Source of the DNA: Ideonella_A sp963843805 | Lineage (GTDB): Bacteria > Pseudomonadota > Gammaproteobacteria > Burkholderiales > Burkholderiaceae_C | Length of the DNA stretch: 64,000 nt | Assembly: GCA_963843805.1 (NCBI GenBank) | Contig: CAWJLY010000008.1 | Span: forward strand, 124,001 to 188,000 | Direction of reading: 5' to 3' | Shown here: positions 11,153-23,100 of the stretch, piece after piece | How the letters are laid out: every line of letters starts with the position of its first letter | Position numbering within the stretch: the first letter of the stretch is position 1 | Program-made: the position numbers and the translations under genes | Notes under the pieces: generated by a model | Told to the model about the DNA's origin: nothing | The model's input: the letters and a program-made list of their open reading frames with translations, nothing else | Database searches by the model: none

Positions 11153-14100
11153 TCATGGGTGGGCGGCCTGGCCGGCTGCGGGGCTCGTCATTGAGGTTAT
11201 CGGCATCAGGGCGGCAGACTGTGGCGCAATCGGATCGAGCGCGGCAGGCGGGCGCCGACGGTCACTGAACATCCGCTCGACTTCCTCGTCGTCTTCTTCT
11301 TGCTCGTCGTCGCCGCGGGCAGCACCGCCACGCCCAGACGACAGCACCGGCAGCGGATCGATCATCTGCCACGCCGGCATCGTCGACAACAACGAGCTCA
11401 GCAGCAGACCGCCGCGCACCAGCCACACCACATATCCCACCGAGAGCCCGGTGGTGACGGCAATCGACGAAGCGATGGCGGTCTGGTGGCTGCTGGCCTG
11501 CCCTTCGATCTGCCGCTGCAATTCTTCCAGACGGCGCAACAGCTCGCCGCCGTTCAACGAGTCGACCAGCGCCGACATCTGCAACGCACCGAACTCGGCA
11601 GTCAGTGCCTGCGCCAGCACCTGGTCGGCGATCGAACCGATGCTGTTGCGGCGCATCGGCTGCGCTGTCTGCTGCTGACTGTCGCGCAGCGATGGCGCCG
11701 GCTCCGCAGCTGCATCGACCGGCGCTTCCGCCACCGCCTGCGGTGTCAGCACGACAATTCGCGTCTCGGCGACGGCAATGGTCTGTCGCACTGTCGCCAC
11801 CTCGGCCGGTGCTTGTCTGGGGGTCTCGGCAACCGGCAGCACGTCCGGCGCAATCGTCGGCCTTACCTGAAGATGCAATTCGAAGCTGGCCACCGCGGCC
11901 GCGCCGTTCGAATCGGCTGCGATGACCGAAACGCTGAGGATGCGCGCCGTACCGCCAGGCGCAGTCCCCGAAAATATCAGTCGCTCGGCGTCGAATTTCA
12001 ACCAGGCCGGCAGCGGCGAGCCGTCGGCCAGCATCGCCGTGAACCGCAGGCGATCGTTCACATCGGCATCGGCGAAGGTCGGCGTCGGGACAACAAAGCT
12101 GAAGCTGTCGCCCATCGTGACCTCCTGATCGATGGCGGCGGCGGTCACGGTCGGTGCATTGTTGGTACCGGTGATCGTCACGTCGATGCGGTGGGTGACG
12201 CTCGCTCCGTGCTCGTCGACGATGATGATGTCGAAACGGTCGACCCGCGTCTGGCCGGCTCCGAGGTAGACAACTGCCGCCGGATCGACTTGATAGATCC
12301 AGGCCAATCGGCCTTCATCGGCGGCGGCCGGGACAACCGGATCGCGCACCACGCTCAAGCTGCCGAGCACCTGATCGGCCGGTTTGACACTGAAGCTGAG
12401 CCGCGGCGCATCGCGCAGGTCGGCATCACGGTAGACGATCAGGCCGCTGTCGGTCAGCGGGGTGCCCAGATTGGACGATTCGGTCACCGCGCCGCCGGGG
12501 GCGGCAGCCACAATGACCGGCGCGTCGTTGCTGCCGAGAATCGTCACCTCGATCGGCTGCTCGAAGCGCCTCCCGTTCTGATCGACCAGCTCGAGCATGA
12601 ATTGCTCGACCTTGCTGTCGCCTTGTGCCAGCCAGGCCACGGCCGACGAATCGACGCGATAGGTCCAGCGCAGTTCGCCGCTTTGGCCGGCGCCGGAGCT
12701 GTCACGCAACCGGTCGAGTTCGACCGATCCCAGCACCGCGCCGATTGCCCGGGCGGTCGGCACCACGCTGTGAACGTCGTCGCGATCCACATCGCTGAAA
12801 ACAATGCTGCCGCTGCTGCTCAGGACGGCCGCCGGGCTCGCGCGATCGACCACCTGGCCGACCACCTGCCCGGACTCGAACACCGCCGCGTCGTCGGTGC
12901 CGGTGATGGTGATCGCGATGCTGCGGGTAACCGAGCCGCCACGCCCATCGTCGACGATGAAGCTGAATTGATCGACGATCGTCTGGCCGGCGGACAGGAA
13001 TTCGACTGCAGCGGCATCGACCTGGTAAATCCAATCGATTCGACCGCTGTGCGCTGCATTGTCGGTATCCGCGGCCAGCACCAGCGACAGTCGACCCAGC
13101 GTGTCGCCGAGCGCAATGCCGTCGGCGGTGACGCGGTGTCGATCACTCAGATCGGCATCGCTGAAGGTGATGCTGCCGTCGCTGCTGAGCAGCCCCGCAG
13201 GCGTGGCCATCTCGACCACCGCGCCATCGAAGCGGCCGCTGCTGATCACGACTGCGTCGTTGCTGCCCTTGATCACGATGTCGATCCGACGGCTGACCAC
13301 GCCGCCATGGGTGTCGTCCAGCGTGAGGTCGAAAGATTCGGTCCGGCTTTCGTCGGCGGCCAGGAAATGGAGCGCGGTGGAGTCGACCGAGTAGGTCCAG
13401 CGCACTTGGCCACCGGTGCCGCTGCCGGTGGTATCGCTGGCGAGCTCGACCTCGAGCCTGCCGAGCACCGTGTCAGTCATCGATGCCGCTGCGGTTGCCG
13501 AGACGAGGTGGAAATCGCTGTGATTCACATCGTTGAAACCGACCAGGCCGGCGGCCTGTTGAATCTCGCCGAAGCGCGTTGCTGCGACGATTTCGCCAGT
13601 CAGCGTTTCGGCGGTAATGACCGGAGCCGCATTGGGGCCGCTGATCGTGACGTCGATCCGCCGTGTGATCGTGCTGCCGTTGCTGTCGGACAATTCGATC
13701 GAAAAGCTGTCGACGCGGGATTCGCCGGCGGCGAGGTAGTCGACATCTTCGGTGCGCACCCGGTAGTTCCAGATCAGTTCGCCGCCGCTGCCGGCGCCGC
13801 CGATGGCGGTCTGCTGACTGACTTCGAGTTCGCCCAGCGCGCTGCCGATCGGCGTTCCGCGATTCGAGGCCACATGAACATCGATGGCATCCACATCCGT
13901 GTAGTCGATGCTGCCCCGGGTCCGCAGGTCGCCTGTCAGTTCCTCGTAGTTGAAGACCGCGCCTTGCAATTGCGCCGAGCTGATGACGATCGCATCGTTG
14001 GTGCCGGTGATCGTCACGTCGATCTGTTTGGTGACGAGGCTGCCCTTCTCGTCGATACAGCGTGATCGTGAAGCTCTCGACCCGGGTCTCGCCGGCAGCC

Positions 14101-17100
14101 AGGTATTCGACGGCCGAAGCGGCAACGCTGTAGGTCCAGGTCAACTGGCCGCCGCTGCCGGTGCCGGTGGTGTCGGTATTCTTCACCGCGGTCAAGCTGC
14201 CGAGCACGTTGCCAATCGCGGTGCCGGTTGGCGAGACCAGGTGCACATCGCTCAGGTCACGGTCGGTGAAGCTGATGGAGCCGCTGTCGCTCAGGTTGCC
14301 GACCGGCGTCACCGCTTCGGTCACCGCACCGGTCAGTTGTTCGGCGGTGACAACGATCGCATCGTTGGTGCCGGTGAGGGTCACATCGATGCGTTTGGTG
14401 ATCAGGCTGCCGTTCTGGTCATTGAGCGTGATGTCGAAGCTCTCGACCTTGGTCTGGCCGGCTGCCAGATATTCGACCGCCGAGGCCGCCACCGTATACG
14501 TCCAGGTCAGTTTGCCACCGCCACCGCTGCCGGTGGTGTCGGCGTCTTTCACCGCGCTGAGGCTGCCGAGAACGCTGCCGATCGGTGAGCCGGTTGGCGA
14601 GACCAGGTGCACGTCGGTCAGGTCGACATCGATGAAGTCGATGCTGCCGCTGTCGATCAGGTTGCCCACAGCGGTGACCAGCTCGGTCACTGCGCCGGTC
14701 AGTTGTTCGGCGGTGATGATCGGCGCATCGTTGGTGCCGGTGATCGTCACATCGATCTGTTTGCTGACGAGGCTGCCGTTCTGGTCGGATACGTTGATCG
14801 TGAAGCTCTCGACCTTGGTCTGGCCTGCTGCGAGGTACTCGACTGCCGAGGCCGCCACCGTATAAGTCCAGGTCAGCTTGCCGCCGGTGCCGCTTCCGGT
14901 GGTGTCGGTATTCTTGATGGCGCTCAGCGATCCCAGCACGCTGCCGATCGCGGTGCCGGTTGGCGAGACGATGTGCACGTCGTTGAAGTCGCGGTCGCTG
15001 AAATTGATCGCCCCGCTGTCGCTCAGGTTGCCAGTTGGGGTGATCGCTTCGGTCACGCCGCCAGTGAGCTGCTCGCTGGTGATGACGATCGCATCGTTGG
15101 TACCGGTGATGGTCACGTCGATGCGTCTGGTGGTGATGCTGCCCTTCTGGTCGTTCAGCGTGATGTTGAAGCTCTCGACCTTGGTCTGGCCGGCAGCCAA
15201 GTATTCGACCGCAGAAGCTGCAACGCTGTAGGTCCAGCTCAGGCGGCCGCCGGTTCCCGTGCCGGTGGTGTCGGTGTTCTTCACCGCGGTGAGGCTACCC
15301 AGCACGCTGCCGATCGGTGAGCCGGTCGGTGAGACCAGGTGCACGTCGGTCAGGTCGACATCGCTGAAGTCGATGCTGCCGCTGTCACTCAGGTTGCCCA
15401 CCGGGGTGACCAGCTCGGTCACTGCCCCGGTCAGTTGTTCGGCGGTGATGATCGGTGCATCGTTGGTGCCGGTGATCGTCACATCGATCTGTTTGCTGAC
15501 GAGGCTGCCGTTCTGGTCGGATACGTTGATCGTGAAGCTCTCGACCTTGGTCTGGCCTGCTGCCAGGTATTCGACAGCCGAGGCCGCCACCGTATAGGTC
15601 CAGGTCAGCTTGCCGCCGGTGCCGCTTCCGGTGGTGTCGGTATTCTTGGTGGCGGTCAGCGACCCCAGCACGCTGCCGATCGCGGTGCCGGTGGGCGAGA
15701 CGATGTGCACGTCGTTGAAGTCGCGGTCGCTGAAATTGATCGCCCCGCTGTCGGTCAGGTTGCCGCTGGGGGTGACCGCTTCGATCACGCCGCCAGTGAG
15801 CTGCTCGCTGGTGATGACGATCGCATCGTTGGTGCCGGTGATGGTCACGTCGATGCGTCTGGTGGTGATGCTGCCCTTCTGGTCGTTCAGCGTGATGTTG
15901 AAGCTCTCGACCTTGGTCTGGCCGGCAGCCAGGTACTCGACTGCCGAGGCGGCGACGGTGTAGGTCCAGCTCAGGCGGCCGCCGGTTCCCGTGCCGGTCG
16001 TGTCGGTATTCTTCACCGCGGTCAACGATCCCAGCACGCTGCCGATTGCCGTGCCGGTTGGTGAGACCAGGTGCACGTCGGTCAGGTCGACATCGCTGAA
16101 GTCGATGCTGCCGCTGTCGCTCAGGTTGCCCACAGCAGTGACCAGCTCGGTCACTGCCCCGGTCAATTGTTCGGCGGTGATGACCGGTGCATCGTTGGTG
16201 CCGGTGATCGTCACGTCGATTCGCTTGACCAGCACACTGCCGTTGCCATCGGCCACGCTGATATCGAAGCTCTCGACCTTGGTCTGTCCGGCAGCCAGGT
16301 ATTCGACCGCCGATGCAGCGACGCTGTACGTCCAGGTCAGCTGCCCGCCGCTGCCGCTGCCGGTGGTATCGGAATTTTTTACCGCACTCAGGCTGCCGAG
16401 CACGCTGCCCACCGCGGTGCCGGTGGGCGTCACCGTGTGCACGTCAGTGAGGTCGACATCACTGAAGGTGATGGTGCCGGTATCGCTCAGATTGCCCGAC
16501 GGCGTCACCTGCTCGGTGATTGCGCCGGTGAGCTTCTGCGTATTGACGACGATCGCATCGTTGGTGCCGGTGATCGTCACGTCGATCTGTTTGGTGACGA
16601 GGCTGCCCTTCTGGTCGCTCACGGTGATCGTGAAGCTCTCGACCCGGGTCTCGCCGATAGCCAGGTATTCGACCGCCGAAGCGGCAACGGTATAGGTCCA
16701 GGTCAACTGGCCGCCGCTGCCGGTGCCGGTGGTGTCGGTATTCTTGACCGCGGTCAAGCTGCCGAGCACATTGCCGATCGCGGTTCCGGTCGGCGACACC
16801 AGGTGCACATCGCTCAAGTCGACATCGCTGAAGAAGATCGACGCATTCGTGCTCAGGTTGCCGACCGGCGTCACCGCTTCGGTCACCGCACCGGTCAGTT
16901 GCTCGGCGGTGACAACGATCGCATCGTTGGTGCCGGTGAGGGTGACATCGATGCGTTTGGTGATCAGGCTGCCGTTCTGGTCATTGAGCGTGATGTCGAA
17001 GCTCTCGATCCGCGTCTGGCCGGCTGCCAGATATTCAACCGCCGAGGCCGCCACCGTATACGTCCAGGTCAGTTTGCCGCCGCCACCGCTGCCGGTGGTG

Positions 17101-20100
17101 TCGGCATCCTTCACTGCGCTGAGGCTGCCGAGAACGCTGCCGATCGGTGAGCCGGTTGGCGAGACCAGGTGCATGTCGGTCAAGTCGACGTCGATGAATT
17201 CGATGCTGCCGCCGTCGCTCAGGTTGCCCACCGGGGTGACCAGCTCGGTCACCGCGCCGGTCAATTGTTCGGCCGTGATGACCGGCGCATCGTTGGTGCC
17301 GGTGATCGTCACATCGATCTGTTTGCTGACGAGGCTGCCGTTCTGGTCGGATACGTTGATCGTGAAGCTCTCGAGCTTGGTCTGGCCTGCTGCCAGGTAT
17401 TCGACTGCCGAGGCCGCCACCGTATAGGTCCAGGTCAGCTTGCCGCCGGTGCCGCTTCCGGTGGTGTCGGTATTCTTGATGGCCGTCAGCGATCCCAGCA
17501 CGCTGCCGATCGCGGTGCCGGTCGGCGAGACGATGTGCACGTCGTTGAAGTCGCGGTCGCTGAAATTGATTGCCCCGCTGTCGCTCAGGTTGCCGCTCGG
17601 GGTGATCGCTTCGGTGACGCCACCAGTGAGCTGCTCGCTGGTGATGACAATCGCATCGTTGGTGCCGGTGATGGTCACGTCGATGCGTCTGGTGGTGATG
17701 CTGCCCTTCTGGTCGTTCAGCGTGATGTTGAAGCTCTCGACCTTGGTCTGGCCGGCAGCGAGGTATTCGACTGCCGAGGCGGCGACGGTATAAGTCCAGG
17801 TCAGGCGACCGCCGTTGCCGTTACCGGTGGTGTCGGTGTTCTTCACCGCGGTCAACGACCCCAGCACACTGCCGATCGCCGTGCCGGTCGGCGAGACCAG
17901 GTGCACGTCGGTCAGGTCGACATCGCTGAAGTCGATGCTGCCGCTGTCACTCAGGTTGCCGACCGGGGTGACCAGCTCGGTGACCGCGCCGGTCAATTGT
18001 TCGGCGGTGATGACCGGCGCATCGTTGGTGCCGGTGATCGTCACGTCGATTCGCTTGACCAACACACTGCCGTTGCCGTCGTCAATGCCGATATCGAAGC
18101 TCTCGACCTTGGTCTGGCCCGCGGCCAGATACTCGACCGCAGAAGCTGCGACCGTATAAGTCCAGGTCAGCTTGCCGCCGGCTCCGCTGCCGGTCGTGTC
18201 GTTATCCTTGACGGCGCTCAGCGAGCCGAGCACTGCGCCGGTGGGTGTGCCGGTGGGTGTCACCCCATGCACATCGGTCAGGTCGACATCGATGAAGCGG
18301 ATCACGCCGCTGTCGATCAGGTTGCCGGCTGGCGTGACAGCCTCGGTCACGCCGCCGGTCAATTGCTCGGAGCTGATGAGGATCGCATCATTGGTGCCGG
18401 TAATCGTCACATCGATCTGTTTGGTGACGAGGCTGCCCTTCTGGTCCGATACGGTGATCGTGAAGCTCTCGACCCGGGTCTCGCCGATAGCCAGGTATTC
18501 GACCGCCGAAGCGGCAACGTTGTAGGTCCAGGTCAACTGGCCGCCGGAGCCGGTGCCGGTGGTGTCGGTATTCTTCACCGCGGTCAAGCTGCCCAGCACA
18601 CTGCCGATCGCGGTTCCGGTCGGCGAGACCAGGTGCACATCGCTCAAGTCCCGGTCGGTGAAGCTGATCGAGCCGCTGTCGCTCAGGTTGCCGACCGGCG
18701 TCACCGCTTCAGTCACCGCACCGGTCAGTTGCTCGGCGGTGACAACGATCGCATCGTTGGTGCCGGTGAGGGTCACGTCGATGCGTCTGGTGATCAGGCT
18801 GCCGTTCTGGTCATTGAGCGTGATGTCGAAGCTCTCGATCCGCGTCTGGCCGGCTGCCAGATATTCGACCGCCGAGGCCGCCACCGTATACGTCCAGGTC
18901 AGTTTGCCACCGCCACCGCTGCCGGTGGTGTCGGCATCCTTCACCGCGCTGAGGCTGCCGAGAACGCTGCCGATCGGTGAGCCGGTTGGCGAGACCAGGT
19001 GCACGTCGGTCAGGTCGACATCGATGAATTCGATGCTGCCGCCGTCGCTCAGGTTGCCCACCGGGGTGACCAGCTCGGTGACCGCGCCGGTCAATTGTTC
19101 GGCGGTGATGACCGGCGCATCGTTGGTGCCGGTGATCGTCACATCGATCTGTTTGCTGACGAGGCTGCCGTTCTGGTCGGATACGTTGATCGTGAAGCTC
19201 TCGACCTTGGTCTGGCCTGCTGCCAGGTATTCGACTGCCGAGGCCGCCACCGTATAGGTCCAGGTCAGCTTGCCGCCGGTGCCGCTTCCGGTGGTGTCGG
19301 TATTCTTGATGGCGCTCAGCGACCCCAGCACGCTGCCGATCGCGGTGCCGGTCGGCGAGACGATGTGCACGTCGTTGAAGTCGCGGTCGCTGAAATTGAT
19401 CGCCCCGCTGTCGCTCAGGTTGCCGCTCGGGGTGATCGCTTCGGTGACGCCGCCAGTGAGCTGCTCGCTGGTGATGACGATCGCATCGTTGGTGCCGGTG
19501 ATGGTCACGTCGATGCGTCTGGTGGTGATGCTGCCCTTCTGGTCGTTCAGCGTGATGTTGAAGCTCTCGACCTTGGTCTGGCCGGCAGCCAAGTATTCGA
19601 CTGCCGAGGCGGCGACGGTGTAGGTCCAGCTCAGGCGGCCGCCGGTTCCCGTGCCGGTGGTGTCGGTGTTCTTCACCGCGGTGAACGGCTACCCAGCACG
19701 CTGCCGATCGCCGTGCCGGTCGGTGAGACCAGGTGCACGTCGGTCAGGTCGACATCGCTGAAGTCGATGCTGCCGCTGTCACTCAGGTTGCCCACCGGGG
19801 TGACCAGCTCGGTCACCGCGCCGGTCAGTTGTTCGGCGGTGATGATCGGCGCATCGTTGGTGCCGGTGATCGTCACATCGATCTGTTTGCTGACGAGGCT
19901 GCCGTTCTGGTCGGATACGTTGATCGTGAAGCTCTCGAGCCTTGGTCTGGCCTGCTGCCAGGTATTCGACTGCCGAGGCCGCCACCGTATAGGTCCAGGT
20001 CAGCTTGCCGCCGGTGCCGCTTCCGGTGGTGTCGGTATTCTTGGTGGCGGTCAGCGACCCCAGCACGCTGCCGATCGCGGTGCCGGTGGGCGAGACGATG

Positions 20101-23100
20101 TGCACGTCGTTGAAGTCGCGGTCGCTGAAATTGATCGCCCCGCTGTCGGTCAGGTTGCCGCTGGGGGTGACCGCTTCGGTCACGCCGCCAGTGAGCTGCT
20201 CGCTGGTGATGACAATCGCATCGTTGGTGCCGGTGATGGTCACGTCGATGCGTCTGGTGGTGATGCTGCCCTTCTGGTCGTTCAGCGTGATGTTGAAGCT
20301 CTCGACCTTGGTCTGGCCGGCAGCCAGGTACTCGACTGCCGAGGCGGCGACGGTGTAAGTCCAGGTCAGGCGGCCGCCGGTTCCCGTGCCGGTGGTGTCG
20401 GTATTCTTCACCGCGGTCAACGATCCCAGCACGCTGCCGATTGCCGTGCCGGTCGGCGAGACCAGGTGCACGTCGGTCAGGTCGACATCGCTGAAGTCGA
20501 TGCTGCCGCTGTCACTCAGGTTGCCCACAGCAGTGACCAGCTCGGTCACTGCCCCGGTCAATTGTTCGGCGGTGATGACCGGTGCATCGTTGGTGCCGGT
20601 GATCGTCACGTCGATTCGCTTGACCAGCACACTGCCGTTGCCATCGGCCACGCTGATATCGAAGCTCTCGACCTTGGTCTGTCCGGCAGCCAGGTATTCG
20701 ACCGCCGATGCGGCGACGCTGTACGTCCAGGTCAGCTGCCCGCCGCTGCCGCTGCCGGTGGTATCGGAATTTTTTACCGCGCTCAGGCTGCCGAGCACGC
20801 TGCCCACCGCGGTGCCGGTGGGCGTCACCGTGTGCACGTCAGTGAGGTCGACATCACTGAAGGTGATGGTGCCGGTATCGCTCAGATTGCCCGACGGCGT
20901 CACCTGCTCGGTGATTGCGCCGGTGAGCTTCTGCGTATTGACGACGATCGCATCGTTGGTGCCGGTGATCGTCACGTCGATCTGCTTGTTGACGAGACTG
21001 CCCTTCTGGTCGCTCACGGTGATCGTGAAGCTCTCGACCCGGGTCTCGCCGATAGCCAGGTATTCGACGGCCGAAGCGGCCACCGTATAAGTCCAGGTGA
21101 GCCGCCCACCGGAGCCGGTGCCGGTGGTGTCGGTATTCTTGACCGCCGTCAAGCTGCCGAGCACACTGCCGATCGCGGTTCCGGTCGGCGAGACCAGGTG
21201 CACATCGCTCAAGTCGACATCGCTGAAGAAGATCGACGCGTTCGTGCTCAGATTGCCCACTGGCGTCACCGACTCGGTGATCGACCCCGTCAGCGTCTCG
21301 GCCGTCACCACGATCGGGTCGTTCGTGCCGTTGATCGTGGCGGTGACCACGCGGCTGATCAGGCTGCCATTGCCGTCGTCGATCGTCAGCGTGAAGCTTT
21401 CGTTTTTGGTCTGCCCGGCAGCCAGGTACTCGACAGCCGATGCCGCTACCGAATAGGTCCAGGTCAGCTGGCCACCGGTTCCGCTGCCGGTCGTATCGCT
21501 GTTCTTCACTGCGGTGACCGAGCCCAGCACTCCGCCGACCGGCGCGCCGGTGGGCGACACGCCATGTACATCGGTCAGGTCGAGGTCGGCGAAGGTGATC
21601 GTGTTGCTGTTGCTCAGCGAGCCGACCGGCGGCGTCGCCAGTTCGGTCACCGAGGTGGTCAGATTTGCCACCGGCGTGGTCACCCCATCGTTGATACCGG
21701 TGATCGTGAAAGTGATGTTGCTGCTCGAGGTCAACCCGCCGGAGTCGCGAACCGTATAGCTGAAGGTCTCGACCGCCGTCTGGTTCTTGGCAAGCGCCTT
21801 TGCCGCGTCCGTCGACGGCAGGTAGGTATAGCTGCCATCGGATTTCAGGTTGAAGGTGCCGTAGACACCGTTCAGCGGCGAGTTGACGGCACCCGGCGTG
21901 CCGCCGTAGGCCACTGCAGACACCACCTGGGTATCGCCGGCGTCGACATCGGTATCGTTGGCCAATACGCCGGTGCCCGAACCGACACTGCGAGTCGAAT
22001 CCTGCGTTGCGCTGCCCGTATCCGGGTTGGCCACCGGTGCTTCGTTGACGTTGACGACGCGAACGATGATCAATTGTTCGGCCGCCGCGCCAGCGGTGTC
22101 GGTGGCGCGTACCTGAACGTAGTAGTAGTTGTTGCCGGTGGCATCCAACGGCGTCTCGAAGTCGGGTGCGCTGCTGAATTGCAGCTGATTCGAGCCGTTG
22201 ATCAAGAACAAGGCGCGGTCGACACCGCCGACGATGCTGTAGACGAACGGTCCGCCTTCCGGATCGGTCGCGGTCAGATTGGCGACAAAACTGGTGTTCT
22301 CGTTGATCGTCGGCAACGGCGAGGAGGTGATTTTCGGTGGCGTATTGCTCGGCAGCGTCGTCGTTGCGACCGTGAAGCCGCCGAAATTCTTTTCCGAGTT
22401 GTTGGTCAATCCGATGTCCGACCCGTCGAACAGCTTCGCGCCAGTGGCCACCGAGCCAGGCGAGGCATCCTGCTGCGTCTTGCTGACCGCCAATGCGACG
22501 ATGTCGAGGTTGGTGATCGATGTACCACCCACCGTATTGGTCGAATCGATACCGAGCAGCAACGTCCCCTTGGCCAGCAACGTGTCGTTGAAGGCGGTAT
22601 CGTGCGTCAGCAGGTGCAATCCCTGCACCCTGGCACCGATGCCGAGCGACGATCCCAGCAGCAGCAGCTGCCGATCGTCGGTTCTCGTCAATGATCCAAG
22701 CCCAGTGCTGCGCGCCCGCACCGTATAGATGTTGCTGTCTTCCGAGCCGCCCTCGTGAGCGACCAGGAAGGTTCCGGCCGCAATCGTCGTTCCGCCGACC
22801 AAGGTGTCGGCCTCGACCAGTGCAAACGCGAAAATGTCGCGATCCGAACCTGAACGGTGGACAGCATCATTCAGCAGCATCGACCAACTGCCGCTCGAGT
22901 AGTTGCCTGCAACCGTCGGCCGGAAGACAACGATATCCTTCTTGTCAGCCGTGAAATCGTTGAACGCGTTGCCATCGCTGCCGTTCAGATCGACGTTGTC
23001 GTCGTTGAAGACAATCAGCAGATCACCCGGGTTCAAGGTGAACTGGTTGTTGGTCCCACCGTCGCCGATCGTCAGCTTCGTTTCGACATAGTGCAAGCCA

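Noticed and set aside
16740..16770. TTGACCGCGGTCAA inside the VCBS repeats
   Set aside because: It is the complement of Leu-Thr-Ala-Val-Lys codons in a coding repeat; occurrence follows the repeat, not a promoter. It does show that the 14-mer alone is not proof of an operator.
13991..21314. CRISPR or satellite array
   Set aside because: Unit length of 366 bp, protein-coding with conserved frame, no spacers.
18999..22694. Very long open frames on the plus strand opposite the VCBS array (also 11300-14065, 22857-25289)
   Set aside because: They mirror the codon periodicity of the real minus-strand gene in high-GC DNA; they lack domains and start sites, and their repeats are complements of VCBS units.
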